Positions 53,797 to 61,809 of a stretch of 64,000 nucleotides of DNA are shown piece after piece. The position numbers were made by a program, and so were the translations under genes. Location: assembly GCF_900142895.1 (NCBI RefSeq), contig NZ_LT670847.1, forward strand, positions 3,038,001 to 3,102,000, given 5' to 3'. Below the pieces are notes generated by a model. It was not told where the DNA came from. It made no database searches and saw nothing but the letters and a program-made list of their open reading frames with translations. Each line of letters starts with the position of its first letter. Positions within the stretch are counted from its first letter, which is position 1. The DNA comes from Vreelandella subglaciescola (GTDB lineage Bacteria; Pseudomonadota; Gammaproteobacteria; Pseudomonadales; Halomonadaceae).

Positions 53797-56700
53797 TTAG
53801 CTATCCCCCATGGCCAGAAGTGAGGCGTTGCCGCCGAGGGCGGCGGTGTTGTTGGTCACGGTTTTTTCCGAGGCAAAGCGCAGCAGGTAGTTGGGCCCAC
53901 CGGCCTTGGGGCCGGTGCCTGAAAGCCCCTGGCCGCCAAACGGCTGAACGCCGACCACCGCGCCGATGATATTGCGATTGATATACACGTTACCGGCGCG
54001 GATTTTCTGCGCGATTTCCGCTGCGAACGAGGCATTACGGCTGTGCACGCCAAACGTCAGCCCGTAGCCGCGACCGTTGATATCGTCGATGACCTGATCG
54101 AGCTCACTGGCTTTGTAGCGCACGATGTGGAGTATCGGCCCGAACTGTTCGCGGCTAAGCGCATCGATGTTGTCGATGGCAACGGCCGCCGGTGCGATAA
54201 AGGTGCCGTCCTGTGTCCGCTCGGCCTCCAGCGGCGTTTGTGCAATCAGGCGGCCTTCCGCGGTCAGCGTGTCGATGTGGGCCTGCAGCTGTTCGCGGGC
54301 GTCTTCGTCGATGACCGGGCCCACGTCAGTGCCCAGGTCACGCGGGTCGCCCACGCGCAGTTCCTGCATTGCCCCGGTCAGAATTTCGATGACGCGCTCG
54401 GCCACGTCTTCCTGCAGGTACAGCACGCGTAGCGCCGAACAGCGTTGGCCAGCGCTCTGAAAGGCTGACTGGATAACGTCAACCACGACCTGTTCAGGCA
54501 GGGCGGTGGAGTCCACGATCATCGCGTTCATGCCGCCGGTTTCGGCAATCAGCGTGGGCAGCGGCGCGTTTTCCCGCGCGGCCAGCGCTCGGTTGATAAT
54601 TTGCGCGGTATCAGTGCCGCCGGTAAACGCCACGCCGGTAATGCGCGGGTCGGCGGTCAGCACGCTGCCCACGCTCTTGCCATCGCCGGGCAGCAGCTGT
54701 ACTGCGTTGCGCGGCATGCCGGCGGCGTATAAAAGTTCGACCACGCGGTGGGCAATGAGCGAGGTTTGTTCCGCCGGCTTGGCCAGTACGGTATTGCCGG
54801 CCACCGCCGCGGCGACCATCTGGCCGCAGAAAATCGCCACGGGGAAGTTCCACGGGCTGATGGCCGCGAAGACACCCTTTCCGCCCATCTGCAGGCAGTT
54901 GGACTCGCCGGTGGGGCCGGGCAGTTCGATGGCCTCGCTGAAAATGTCTTCAGCGCGCATGGCGTAATAACGGCAGAAATCCACTGCTTCCTTGATTTCG
55001 TCAACGCCGTCGGTCAACAGCTTGCCGCCTTCCCGCGAGCACAGCGTCATCAGCTCGGGCGTGTGTGACTCGAGCAGGTCGGCAAAGCGGCGCAGTATGG
55101 CGGCGCGCTCGGCCACCGGCGTGGCGTCCCAGTCGGGAAACGCTGCCCAGGCCGCATCCAGCGCCTGAGCCGTTTGTGCCTGGGTGACCCATTGAATGCT
55201 GCCCAGACGCTGGCGCCGGTCAAAGGGGCAGGTGACGTCGTGGGTGTTGGCCGTATCGTCGTCGACCTCAAACGCCAGCAGGGGCTTGGCCGTATAGGTT
55301 TTCTCCATGAACTCGGCCATTTGTTCCATCAGCGGATAGAAATGGCTGCGAACGTTGAGATTTACGCCGCGCGAGTTGCGCCGCCGAGGGCCGTAAATAT
55401 CCTGGGGCAGCGGGATGCGCGGGTTGGCAAAGGACTCGTGCGCGGCAAGGGTGTCAACGGGGTGTTCACAAAGCGATTTTACCGGCACGTCGGGATCAAC
55501 GATCTGGTGGACAAACGACGAGTTGGCGCCGTTTTCCAGCAGCCTGCGCACCAGGTAGGGGAGTAGATCCTTGTGCGCACCAACCGGTGCGTAAATACGG
55601 CAATAGGTGCCCTCGGGCGCGCGCTTAAGAGCGGCGTCGTAAAGCGCTTCGCCCATCCCGTGCAGGCGCTGAAACTCAAACGGTCGGCCGTGCTGGTTGG
55701 CCTGGGCCAGAATGGCCGTCACCGTATGGGCGTTGTGGGTGGCGAACTGGGGGAAGATACGTCCCTTTGTTGCCTCGGAAAGCAGAAACTGTGTGCAGGC
55801 CAAATACGCCACGTCGGTGCAGGCTTTACGCGTAAACACCGGGTAGCCTTCAACGCCCAGCTGCTGAGATTCCTTGACCTCGGTATCCCAGTAAGCGCCT
55901 TTCACCAGCCGCAGGGGGATTTCGTCGCCCTGCTGGTCGGCCAGCCGGTTAATGTAGTGAAGCGTGGGCAGCGCGCGCTTGGCGTAGGCCTGTATCACTA
56001 GACCAAAGTGCCCCCAGCTTTTCGCGGCGTCGCTTTCGTACACGGCGCGGAAAACCTCGAGCGACAGCTCCAGACGGTCGACTTCCTCGGCGTCGATGGT
56101 GATCTCGACATCAAGCTCGCGTGCCGTTTTCACCAGCGCGGTGACGGTATCCACCAGCTCGGTCAGGATCTGCTCGCGGCGGCCAAATTCATAGCGCGGG
56201 TGCAGCGCTGACAGCTTGATCGAGATGGACGGCGCGGGCGTGGTGTCGCGCAGTTTCTGGCGCGCCTTGCCCACCTGCTCGATGGCGCTTTTATAGTCGT
56301 TGAAGTAGCTCTGGGCGTCACCCCGGGTGCGCGCGGCTTCGCCCAGCATGTCGTAGGAATAGGTGTAGCCTTTGTCGAACAGCGGCTTGGAGCGCTTGAG
56401 CGCTTCGTCGATGTCGCGCCCCAGAACAAACTGCTTGCCCATGATTTTCATGGCTTCAACCATGGCGCGGCGAATGACCGGCTCGCCCATGCGATTGACC
56501 ATGCGGTTGATAAAGCTGGCCGGCTGGCCGTCTTCAGGGTGGGGGTGGTCAAGTTTGAGCACGTGGCCGGTCATCAACAGCCCCCACGTCGAGGCGTTGA
56601 CCATCCATGATTCGCTTTTGCCGACGTGGGCGTTCCAGTCGGCGGGGCCGAGTTTGTCTTCGATCAGCGCATCGGCGGTGGCCTTGTCGGGAATGCGCAG

Positions 56701-56994
56701 CATGGCCTCGGCCAGGCACATCAACATCAGCCCTTCGTGGGTATCCAGGCTGTATTGCTGAAGCAGCTCGTCGATGGTATCGACGGCGGTATCCATGTTG
56801 CGTACTTCGCGCACCAGCGAAGCGGTGTCTTCTTCAATGCGAGCGTAGTCATCGCGGTCAACTTCCAGCAGTTTGATGAGCTCCCGGACAAAGCGGTCTT
56901 CATCGACAATATAGTGATCGCTAAGGCGCGCCATTAGCGTATCAATATCGGTTTGCCAGGTGGCAGGGTCACGCAGTGTCTTGGCATTGAGCAT
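53797..56994 (-). CDS. putA: Bifunctional proline dehydrogenase/P5C dehydrogenase PutA
   Basis: Oxidises proline to pyrroline-5-carboxylate (FAD) and then to glutamate (NAD). Of 1065 residues, about 170-480 form the proline dehydrogenase barrel (SIKLSALHPRYEFGRR, RLVKGAYWDTEVK) and about 560-1010 the aldehyde dehydrogenase, with catalytic cysteine C852 in SAGQRCSALRVLYLQ and glutamate in LIAETGGMNAMIVD. E. coli PutA (1320) has an extra N-terminal ribbon-helix-helix domain; it is absent here, so this PutA cannot repress its own operon that way. An AraC-type gene lies 144 bp upstream. putP is downstream, beyond the IS. Confidence 0.96.
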   Translation of the reverse strand: MLNAKTLRDPATWQTDIDTLMARLSDHYIVDEDRFVRELIKLLEVDRDDYARIEEDTASLVREVRNMDTAVDTIDELLQQYSLDTHEGLMLMCLAEAMLRIPDKATADALIEDKLGPADWNAHVGKSESWMVNASTWGLLMTGHVLKLDHPHPEDGQPASFINRMVNRMGEPVIRRAMVEAMKIMGKQFVLGRDIDEALKRSKPLFDKGYTYSYDMLGEAARTRGDAQSYFNDYKSAIEQVGKARQKLRDTTPAPSISIKLSALHPRYEFGRREQILTELVDTVTALVKTARELDVEITIDAEEVDRLELSLEVFRAVYESDAAKSWGHFGLVIQAYAKRALPTLHYINRLADQQGDEIPLRLVKGAYWDTEVKESQQLGVEGYPVFTRKACTDVAYLACTQFLLSEATKGRIFPQFATHNAHTVTAILAQANQHGRPFEFQRLHGMGEALYDAALKRAPEGTYCRIYAPVGAHKDLLPYLVRRLLENGANSSFVHQIVDPDVPVKSLCEHPVDTLAAHESFANPRIPLPQDIYGPRRRNSRGVNLNVRSHFYPLMEQMAEFMEKTYTAKPLLAFEVDDDTANTHDVTCPFDRRQRLGSIQWVTQAQTAQALDAAWAAFPDWDATPVAERAAILRRFADLLESHTPELMTLCSREGGKLLTDGVDEIKEAVDFCRYYAMRAEDIFSEAIELPGPTGESNCLQMGGKGVFAAISPWNFPVAIFCGQMVAAAVAGNTVLAKPAEQTSLIAHRVVELLYAAGMPRNAVQLLPGDGKSVGSVLTADPRITGVAFTGGTDTAQIINRALAARENAPLPTLIAETGGMNAMIVDSTALPEQVVVDVIQSAFQSAGQRCSALRVLYLQEDVAERVIEILTGAMQELRVGDPRDLGTDVGPVIDEDAREQLQAHIDTLTAEGRLIAQTPLEAERTQDGTFIAPAAVAIDNIDALSREQFGPILHIVRYKASELDQVIDDINGRGYGLTFGVHSRNASFAAEIAQKIRAGNVYINRNIIGAVVGVQPFGGQGLSGTGPKAGGPNYLLRFASEKTVTNNTAALGGNASLLAMGDS

Positions 56995-57138
56995 TGAAGC
57001 CCCCAGAGAAGAGACAGAACCAGTCAGGTATTACGCCTTACGATGCTTTCGAATGTAAGGCGCAAAGGCCCCACGTGCATGTTCGTTTCAGGGTAAAACG
57101 TGTTGGTTTCATTGTAAGCGCTTTACCACAAAGGCTTT

Positions 57139-58023
57139 TTAGGACTTTAGTGGAGTTTGAATCTTATCGCCAGCGAGGGGGCTCGAAGCGCATAAGACAT
57201 TAGTCTGTGACGCTTTGGTTTGACGAACGGTTTGACGAACGGTTTGATGACGTAGCTGACGTGGCGATACGCCAAAGCAGCGGCGAAAAGCGTGAGACAG
57301 CGTACTTTGGCTGGCAAAACCGGTTTGCAGGGCGATGTCGGTCAGCGGCAGGGCGCTTTGCAGGATCATTTGGCGGGCTGTGCCCAAACGCTGGCGGCGC
57401 ACGAACTGCCAGGGAGAAAGCCCGGTCTGGCGACGAAACTGCGTGGAAAAATGCGCCTCACTCAGGCAGGCCAGACTCGCCAGATCAGCGACGCGTAGCG
57501 GCTCGGCCAGGTGGTGTTCAATATAGCGCTGAATAGGCGCCATGTTTAAGCGTTTGGATGTCTGTCGGGTGCTCGGGCCAAGGCGTGACATCAGCGCGCC
57601 GAGAAAAGCCACGGCCAGCCGGTCGTGGTGCATGGCGTCGCTATGGTCAGGCGCCGTACGGCCAGGCTCGCTTTCTATCAGCGCCATTTCGCTTTCCATA
57701 AAGGCCATATAGTGGCGCAGGGCGTTATCGAGCGTAAAAAAGCGTGGAGCATCAAACAGCGCGGCCAACTCGCGATGATCACCGCAAAGCGCCGGGGCTT
57801 CGGGGGGAAGGTCAAGAATGAGCTGGCGGTTATCAGAATTGCCTGAATAGTAGTGCTCGCAGTTGGCCGGCACGATGCAGCCGGCGTAGGCATCCAGCCG
57901 CCCGCCGAGTCCCTCGATTTCAAAGCGTGCGGTGCCGCAGAGCGTAATCACGATCTGATGAAAAGCGTGCGCGTGATGACGGGTAGCGGTGTCCAGCGGC
58001 AGCGCGCGAATGGTGCTGAGCAT
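57139..58023 (-). CDS. AraC-family transcriptional regulator (PruR-like by context)
   Basis: 294-residue regulator with an N-terminal cupin-like effector domain (AHAFHQIVITLCGTARFEI) and a C-terminal AraC double helix-turn-helix (VADLASLACLSEAHFSTQFRR, then TDIALQTGFASQSTLSHAFRRCFGVSPRQLR). Beyond the usual end it has about 35 extra residues with a repeated TVRQ unit, encoded by a 12-bp tandem repeat. It lies directly upstream of putA on the same strand. In Pseudomonas aeruginosa the AraC protein PruR activates proline catabolism genes beside it, so a proline-responsive role is likely; this rests on context. Confidence 0.88.
   Translation of the reverse strand: MLSTIRALPLDTATRHHAHAFHQIVITLCGTARFEIEGLGGRLDAYAGCIVPANCEHYYSGNSDNRQLILDLPPEAPALCGDHRELAALFDAPRFFTLDNALRHYMAFMESEMALIESEPGRTAPDHSDAMHHDRLAVAFLGALMSRLGPSTRQTSKRLNMAPIQRYIEHHLAEPLRVADLASLACLSEAHFSTQFRRQTGLSPWQFVRRQRLGTARQMILQSALPLTDIALQTGFASQSTLSHAFRRCFGVSPRQLRHQTVRQTVRQTKASQTNVLCASSPLAGDKIQTPLKS
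57217..57252. repeat. 12-bp tandem repeat in the 3' end of the AraC gene
   Basis: GGTTTGACGAAC occurs twice perfectly (57217-57228, 57229-57240), followed by a third diverged copy (57241-57252). It encodes the TVRQ repeats of the regulator's C-terminal tail. Confidence 0.9.
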
Positions 58024-58040
58024 GGCGACCTCCTCGAGGG

Positions 58041-58400
58041 TTAAGGTTGGCGCAGGGCCATGCGTGCGGCCAGGTGGTCGCGCAGCGCCTGAAGCTCGGA
58101 CTGCCCGCGCGTATCCAACAGGGGCTTGCCCTGGGCAATCTGCCAGCGGCGGCCATGCTCTTCCATAAGGTGCACGGCACGGCGGCGCACGCCTTCCAGA
58201 TACTCATCGTGCCGAATCGGATAGCCGATCAGCGTGTGCCATTCGCTTTCGCTGACCTGGCTTGCCAGTGCCTTGTCAAACACGTCCAGCAGGTGGTGTG
58301 ATTCGGTGCGATAGCGCGGCGTACGGGTCGACAGCAGTATGATCACTGTGCTGCCGATGACCAGCAGGCAAACGCCAAACACCAGCAAATAAAGCGCCAT
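58041..58400 (-). CDS. Hypothetical single-pass membrane protein
   Basis: Not recognised. The 119 residues start with a membrane helix (about residues 2-24, LYLLVFGVCLLVIGSTVIILL) followed by a basic STRTPRYR stretch and a soluble helical domain. GGAG lies 8 bp before the ATG. It ends 17 bp before the AraC gene on the same strand, so the two likely share an mRNA. A TGTAC-motif array lies immediately upstream. Confidence 0.7.
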   Translation of the reverse strand: MALYLLVFGVCLLVIGSTVIILLSTRTPRYRTESHHLLDVFDKALASQVSESEWHTLIGYPIRHDEYLEGVRRRAVHLMEEHGRRWQIAQGKPLLDTRGQSELQALRDHLAARMALRQP

Positions 58401-58420
58401 GAAACGGCTCCGGAATTGCG

Positions 58421-58486
58421 TGTACGGGATGTCATGTACGTTACAGGAACGTCATATGTACAGGGACGTGTGAAGCAAACGTACAT
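58421..58486. promoter_or_regulatory. Array of TGTAC motifs and ACAGG direct repeats
   Basis: Four TGTAC/GTACA motifs lie in 66 bp: TGTACG (58421), ATGTACGTT (58434-58442), ATGTACA (58456-58462) and AACGTACAT (58478-58486). The second and fourth are perfect 9-bp inverted repeats. A direct repeat ACAGGAACGT/ACAGGGACGT (58443-58452, 58460-58469) lies between them with a 17-bp period. It sits 20-86 bp upstream of the small membrane protein gene, the position of an operator. Confidence 0.7.
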
Positions 58487-58544
58487 CATACGCTGACACG
58501 CAACGCGAGAAAATTTGTCGGGCAAGCGAACTTTTGTTGATAAC

Positions 58545-58693
58545 GGTGTCTGATAGTTTACAGGCAGCATAGCGATAGCAGTGGCAAAGGCTGTTGCATT
58601 GATCACCGTGACAGGAGGATCAGCGCGAGAATTGTTGGACTGGCTTATTGTTTTCGATCCCTTGTTTACGCTGCCTACGGGCAGCGTTTTTTT
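58545..58693 (+). ncRNA. Candidate small RNA ending at a strong terminator
   Basis: A plus-strand terminator (58668-58693) has no plus-strand gene before it; the neighbours on both sides are on the minus strand. The segment contains an ACGGTG/CACCGT complementary pair and two GGA-containing stretches. A weak promoter (TTGTCG 58515-58520, GATAAC 58539-58544) sets the tentative start. It could also be the end of an unseen small ORF. Speculative. Confidence 0.4.
58668..58693 (+). terminator. Rho-independent terminator without an assigned gene
   Basis: Stem ACGCTGCC/GGCAGCGT with a TACG tetraloop and a run of seven Ts. Confidence 0.92.
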
Positions 58694-58750
58694 ATGCATG
58701 CCATATTGTTACGTCTTCAGCATGCCGAAGGACCGAGTCTCACGAATACA

Positions 58751-59158
58751 TCAATGGCGCCGCGTATTGAGCAGGGCCATCAGGATGTCGCGCCGCGTGA
58801 CAATGCCGACGAGGCGCTGCTGCTCCACGACCGGGTAAATCTTGGGCTTGGCGCCAAGCATTTCCTGAGCCAGGTCGGTAATGGATTTGTTGGGCGTAAC
58901 GCTGAGCACGTCGTTGCGCATCAGTTCTTTTACCAGCGGCGCTTCACCGTCATTATAAACGCTATCCAGTACCTGACCGATCACATCCTGCTCGGAAATA
59001 AAGCCCACCAGACGATCCGCGCTATCGACGACCGGTGCGCCGGGCAGGCGATGTAGCGTCAAACCCTGGGCAAGCGTGGTGATCGAGGTCTCTGGCGATA
59101 CCCGGTAGCAGTCCCGGGACATGATATCGCGAACAACATCCGGCGTTTTCTGAGCCAT
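58751..59158 (-). CDS. CBS-domain protein
   Basis: A 135-residue protein made of two CBS motifs (residues 12-65, VRDIMSRDCYRVSPETSITTLAQ..LVGFISEQDVIG; residues 77-131, VKELMRNDVLSVTPNKSITDLAQ..LVGIVTRRDILM), forming one Bateman module that would bind adenine nucleotides or similar ligands. No catalytic domain is attached. Probably a stand-alone energy or stress sensor; partner unknown. Convergent to the orphan terminator region. Confidence 0.92.
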   Translation of the reverse strand: MAQKTPDVVRDIMSRDCYRVSPETSITTLAQGLTLHRLPGAPVVDSADRLVGFISEQDVIGQVLDSVYNDGEAPLVKELMRNDVLSVTPNKSITDLAQEMLGAKPKIYPVVEQQRLVGIVTRRDILMALLNTRRH

Positions 59159-59259
59159 AATAATGCTCCTGACACGAATCGTGGTTGAAGAACGCTGCAG
59201 CGGCCATCATTTATAAAACTAGCCTATTTCATTGATTTTTACCCGCCAGGAGTACGCTG

Positions 59260-59856
59260 ATGGATGCACGCGAATACTTGAGCCGTAAGGGCGTTGCGCT
59301 GGACCGCGACCCGGATCGTCCTAATACCCTGGAAGAGAAAGCCTGGGAACGCGCCCGTGGCGCCGGTGACCACCGGCCTATTACCGGCACGCCGCACGAC
59401 TGGGAGGATTGGGAGCGCTATCACGACGAGCTGGCCGAAGATGCGGCGTCGCTGGAGCAGAAAATCGACAAGCAGGCCCACCGTCAGGCGGAACACCCGC
59501 CCGTAACGGCGCCCGCTAGCGAGTCTGAAGCGAACGCATCCGCCCCCGAGCCTGAACCTGAACCTGAACCTGAACCTGAACCTGAACCGGCGCAGGCAGC
59601 GGCCAGCGCGGCGGTGGGGCACTTTACGCCGCCAGCGCCAGGCCAGGCGGCCGAGCTGGATATGCCCGCCGCGCCCGCTGAAGATGAGCCCGCGGTGCTC
59701 AACGCCGCCTACGCCGCGCTGGCCGTGCTGTTCCCACCGCTGGCCGTCGGGTTGAGCGGCGGTGGCGGGCAGCGAGTCGCGATCAGTATCGCTCTGACCT
59801 TGCTGCTGTGGGTGCCGGGCATCATCTATGCGATCACCTGGCTGCGCCGCCGCTAA
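59260..59856 (+). CDS. Pmp3/YqaE-like membrane protein with Glu-Pro repeat linker
   Basis: The C-terminal 55 residues (AALAVLFPPLAVGLSGGGGQ, ALTLLLWVPGIIYAITWL) match the small two-helix Pmp3/YqaE (UPF0057) family tied to salt and membrane stress. Fused in front are about 140 acidic hydrophilic residues, including an EP dipeptide repeat encoded by six perfect CCTGAA hexamers (59551-59586) and a Pro/Ala linker. AGGAG lies 8 bp before the ATG. Stand-alone Pmp3 proteins are only about 50-60 residues, so this is a fusion. Role in osmotic stress is inference. Confidence 0.8.
   Translation: MDAREYLSRKGVALDRDPDRPNTLEEKAWERARGAGDHRPITGTPHDWEDWERYHDELAEDAASLEQKIDKQAHRQAEHPPVTAPASESEANASAPEPEPEPEPEPEPEPAQAAASAAVGHFTPPAPGQAAELDMPAAPAEDEPAVLNAAYAALAVLFPPLAVGLSGGGGQRVAISIALTLLLWVPGIIYAITWLRRR
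59551..59586 (+). repeat. Hexanucleotide tandem repeat (CCTGAA)6
   Basis: Six perfect in-frame copies encode the Glu-Pro dipeptides of the Pmp3-like fusion protein. Copy-number change would alter linker length without breaking the frame. Confidence 0.95.
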
Positions 59857-59922
59857 TGGCGTTGGGCAGCGCACGGCAAGCCGGTATACTCGGGTAAACG
59901 TTTTTCTGTAACGAGGTTTACC

Positions 59923-60792
59923 GTGAGCTATCTTATTGGCGTGACGGCGCTGTGGGCATTTTCGTTCTCGCTGATTGGCGCCTATCTGGCTGGTCAGGTC
60001 GACAGCTATTTCGCCGTGCTGGTGCGGGTGTTGCTGGCGACGCTGGTCTTTTTGCCGTTTTTGCGCCCCCGCCTTTTGCAGGGCAAAAAGCGTCTTGCGC
60101 TGATGGTGATCGGCGCGCTGCAGCTAGGCGTCATGTACCTGTTTTTTTATCAGTCGTTTCTACTGCTGTCGGTGCCCGAAGTGCTGTTGTTTACCGTCTT
60201 TACGCCGGTGTATATCGCGCTGCTTGACGACCTGCTGTTTGGCCGCTTTACGCCGCTTTATTTGCTCACGGCATTGCTGGCCGTGCTGGGCGCGGCGGTA
60301 ATCCGCTACGACGGCGTCAATGCCGGTTTCTGGCTGGGCTTCTTCGTGGTGCAGGGCGCCAACCTGTGTTTTGCGCTGGGGCAGGTGGGCTACCGACGGC
60401 TGGCTGTCACGCTGCCGCACTCGCTGCCGTGGCATAACGTCTTCGGCTGGTTTTTTCTCGGCGCACTCGCGGTAGCGCTGCCCGCGTTTTTACTGCTGGG
60501 CAATACGGCCGCCTTGCCCACTGCAGGCCACCAATGGCTGGTGCTGGTGTGGCTGGGGCTCGCCGCCTCGGGCGGCGGCTATTTTCTCTGGAACCGCGGC
60601 GCGGTCAAGGTAAATGCGGGCACGTTGGCGATCATGAACAACGCGCTGGTGCCTGCGGGGCTACTGGTCAATCTGGTGCTGTGGAATCGCGAGGCCGATC
60701 TTGGCCGCCTGGCGCTGGGCGGGGCGATTATCGGCCTTTCGCTGTGGCTCAACCAGCGGCTTTACCGCGGGCGCAAAGCCGCGGTGGCCTGA
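59923..60792 (+). CDS. EamA-family (DMT) permease
   Basis: Inner-membrane drug/metabolite transporter with ten hydrophobic segments in two EamA repeats (about residues 1-135 and 140-285). The start is a GTG with ACGAGG 6 bp upstream. Characteristic small-residue helices include LLFTVFTPVYIALLDDLLFGR in repeat 1 and AIMNNALVPAGLLVNL in repeat 2. 289 residues. Substrate not determinable; relatives export amino acids or import carboxylates. Followed after 85 bp by nadK with its own probable promoter. Confidence 0.88.
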   Translation: MSYLIGVTALWAFSFSLIGAYLAGQVDSYFAVLVRVLLATLVFLPFLRPRLLQGKKRLALMVIGALQLGVMYLFFYQSFLLLSVPEVLLFTVFTPVYIALLDDLLFGRFTPLYLLTALLAVLGAAVIRYDGVNAGFWLGFFVVQGANLCFALGQVGYRRLAVTLPHSLPWHNVFGWFFLGALAVALPAFLLLGNTAALPTAGHQWLVLVWLGLAASGGGYFLWNRGAVKVNAGTLAIMNNALVPAGLLVNLVLWNREADLGRLALGGAIIGLSLWLNQRLYRGRKAAVA

Positions 60793-60821
60793 GCGAGCCA
60801 CGTGCCACGACTTAAGCCTAT

Positions 60822-60850
60822 TTGCCCGCCGCCGCCTGGGCCGACATAAT
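60822..60850 (+). promoter_or_regulatory. Probable promoter of nadK
   Basis: TTGCCC (60822-60827) and CATAAT (60845-60850) with 17-bp spacing, 27 bp before the nadK ATG. No experimental support. Confidence 0.45.
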
Positions 60851-60877
60851 GCAGGCCGATGTTAATGGGTTGCCTTA

Positions 60878-61807
60878 ATGACTGACACAGCTTCTGCTAC
60901 CGGCGCACCGCCTGATGATAGCGGTAAGCGGCCTTTTGCCACCATCGGCCTGATCGGCCGGCTGGGCAGCGACAAGGTCGTGGATTCTCTCAAGCGCTTG
61001 ATTCGCTACTTGACCGAGCGCGACTATCACGTGGTGATCGAAGACCGCACGGCTACGGTCGTGACGGACCACGGCTTGCCGGAAACCAGCCGCCGGGCAC
61101 TGGGCGAGCTGTGCGATCTGGTGATCGTCGTGGGCGGCGACGGCAGCCTGTTGGGCGCGGCGCGCACGCTGTGTGAGACCGGCACGTTGATCCTGGGCGT
61201 GAATCGCGGTCGCCTGGGGTTTCTGACCGATATTTCCCCCGACGAGCTGGAAGCCCGCGTTGGCGAGGTGCTGGCCGGCCACTTTGAGCGCGAAGAGCGC
61301 TTTCTGCTGGATGCCGAGCTTTACCGTAACGGCGTTGCCGTCGGCCACGGCGAAGCGCTCAACGAAGTCGTGGTGCATTCGGGTAAAGCCGTGCGCATGA
61401 TCGAGTTTGAGCTGTTCGTCGACGGCCAGTTTGTTTATAGCCAGCGCAGCGACGGTCTGATCGTCGCCACGCCCACCGGCTCCACGGCCTACGCGCTTTC
61501 CGGCGGCGGGCCGATCATGCACCCCAAGCTTGATGTGGTAACGCTGGTGCCGATGTTTCCGCATACGCTGTCCAGCCGGCCGGTGGTGCTGGACGCGGCC
61601 AGCGAAATCCGCATTCATATTGGCGAAACCAACCTGACCTATCCGCATATCAGCTGCGACGGCCAGACTCGCGCGGTGGCCAAGCCCGACGACGTGCTGG
61701 TGGTAAAACGCAAACCTGAACGGGTGCAGCTGGTACACCCGCTCGGGCATAATTTTTACGAAGTGCTGCGCAGTAAGCTGGGCTGGAGCCATCGGCTGGG
61801 AGATTAA
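60878..61807 (+). CDS. nadK: NAD kinase
   Basis: Phosphorylates NAD+ to NADP+ with ATP. The 309 residues (E. coli 292) contain the catalytic GGDGS at residues 86-90, LGVNRGRLGFLTDI, the NEVVVHSG segment and the ATPTGSTAYALSGGGPI loop. A short acidic N-terminal extension accounts for the extra length. The metallophosphatase gene begins 2 bp after its stop, so they form a transcription unit. Confidence 0.97.
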   Translation: MTDTASATGAPPDDSGKRPFATIGLIGRLGSDKVVDSLKRLIRYLTERDYHVVIEDRTATVVTDHGLPETSRRALGELCDLVIVVGGDGSLLGAARTLCETGTLILGVNRGRLGFLTDISPDELEARVGEVLAGHFEREERFLLDAELYRNGVAVGHGEALNEVVVHSGKAVRMIEFELFVDGQFVYSQRSDGLIVATPTGSTAYALSGGGPIMHPKLDVVTLVPMFPHTLSSRPVVLDAASEIRIHIGETNLTYPHISCDGQTRAVAKPDDVLVVKRKPERVQLVHPLGHNFYEVLRSKLGWSHRLGD

Positions 61808-61809
61808 TC

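Noticed and set aside
58581-58838. 85-codon plus-strand open frame
   Set aside because: It starts with GTG without a ribosome site at proper distance, runs through the strong terminator and into the CBS gene antisense, and ends in low-complexity Arg/Ser sequence.
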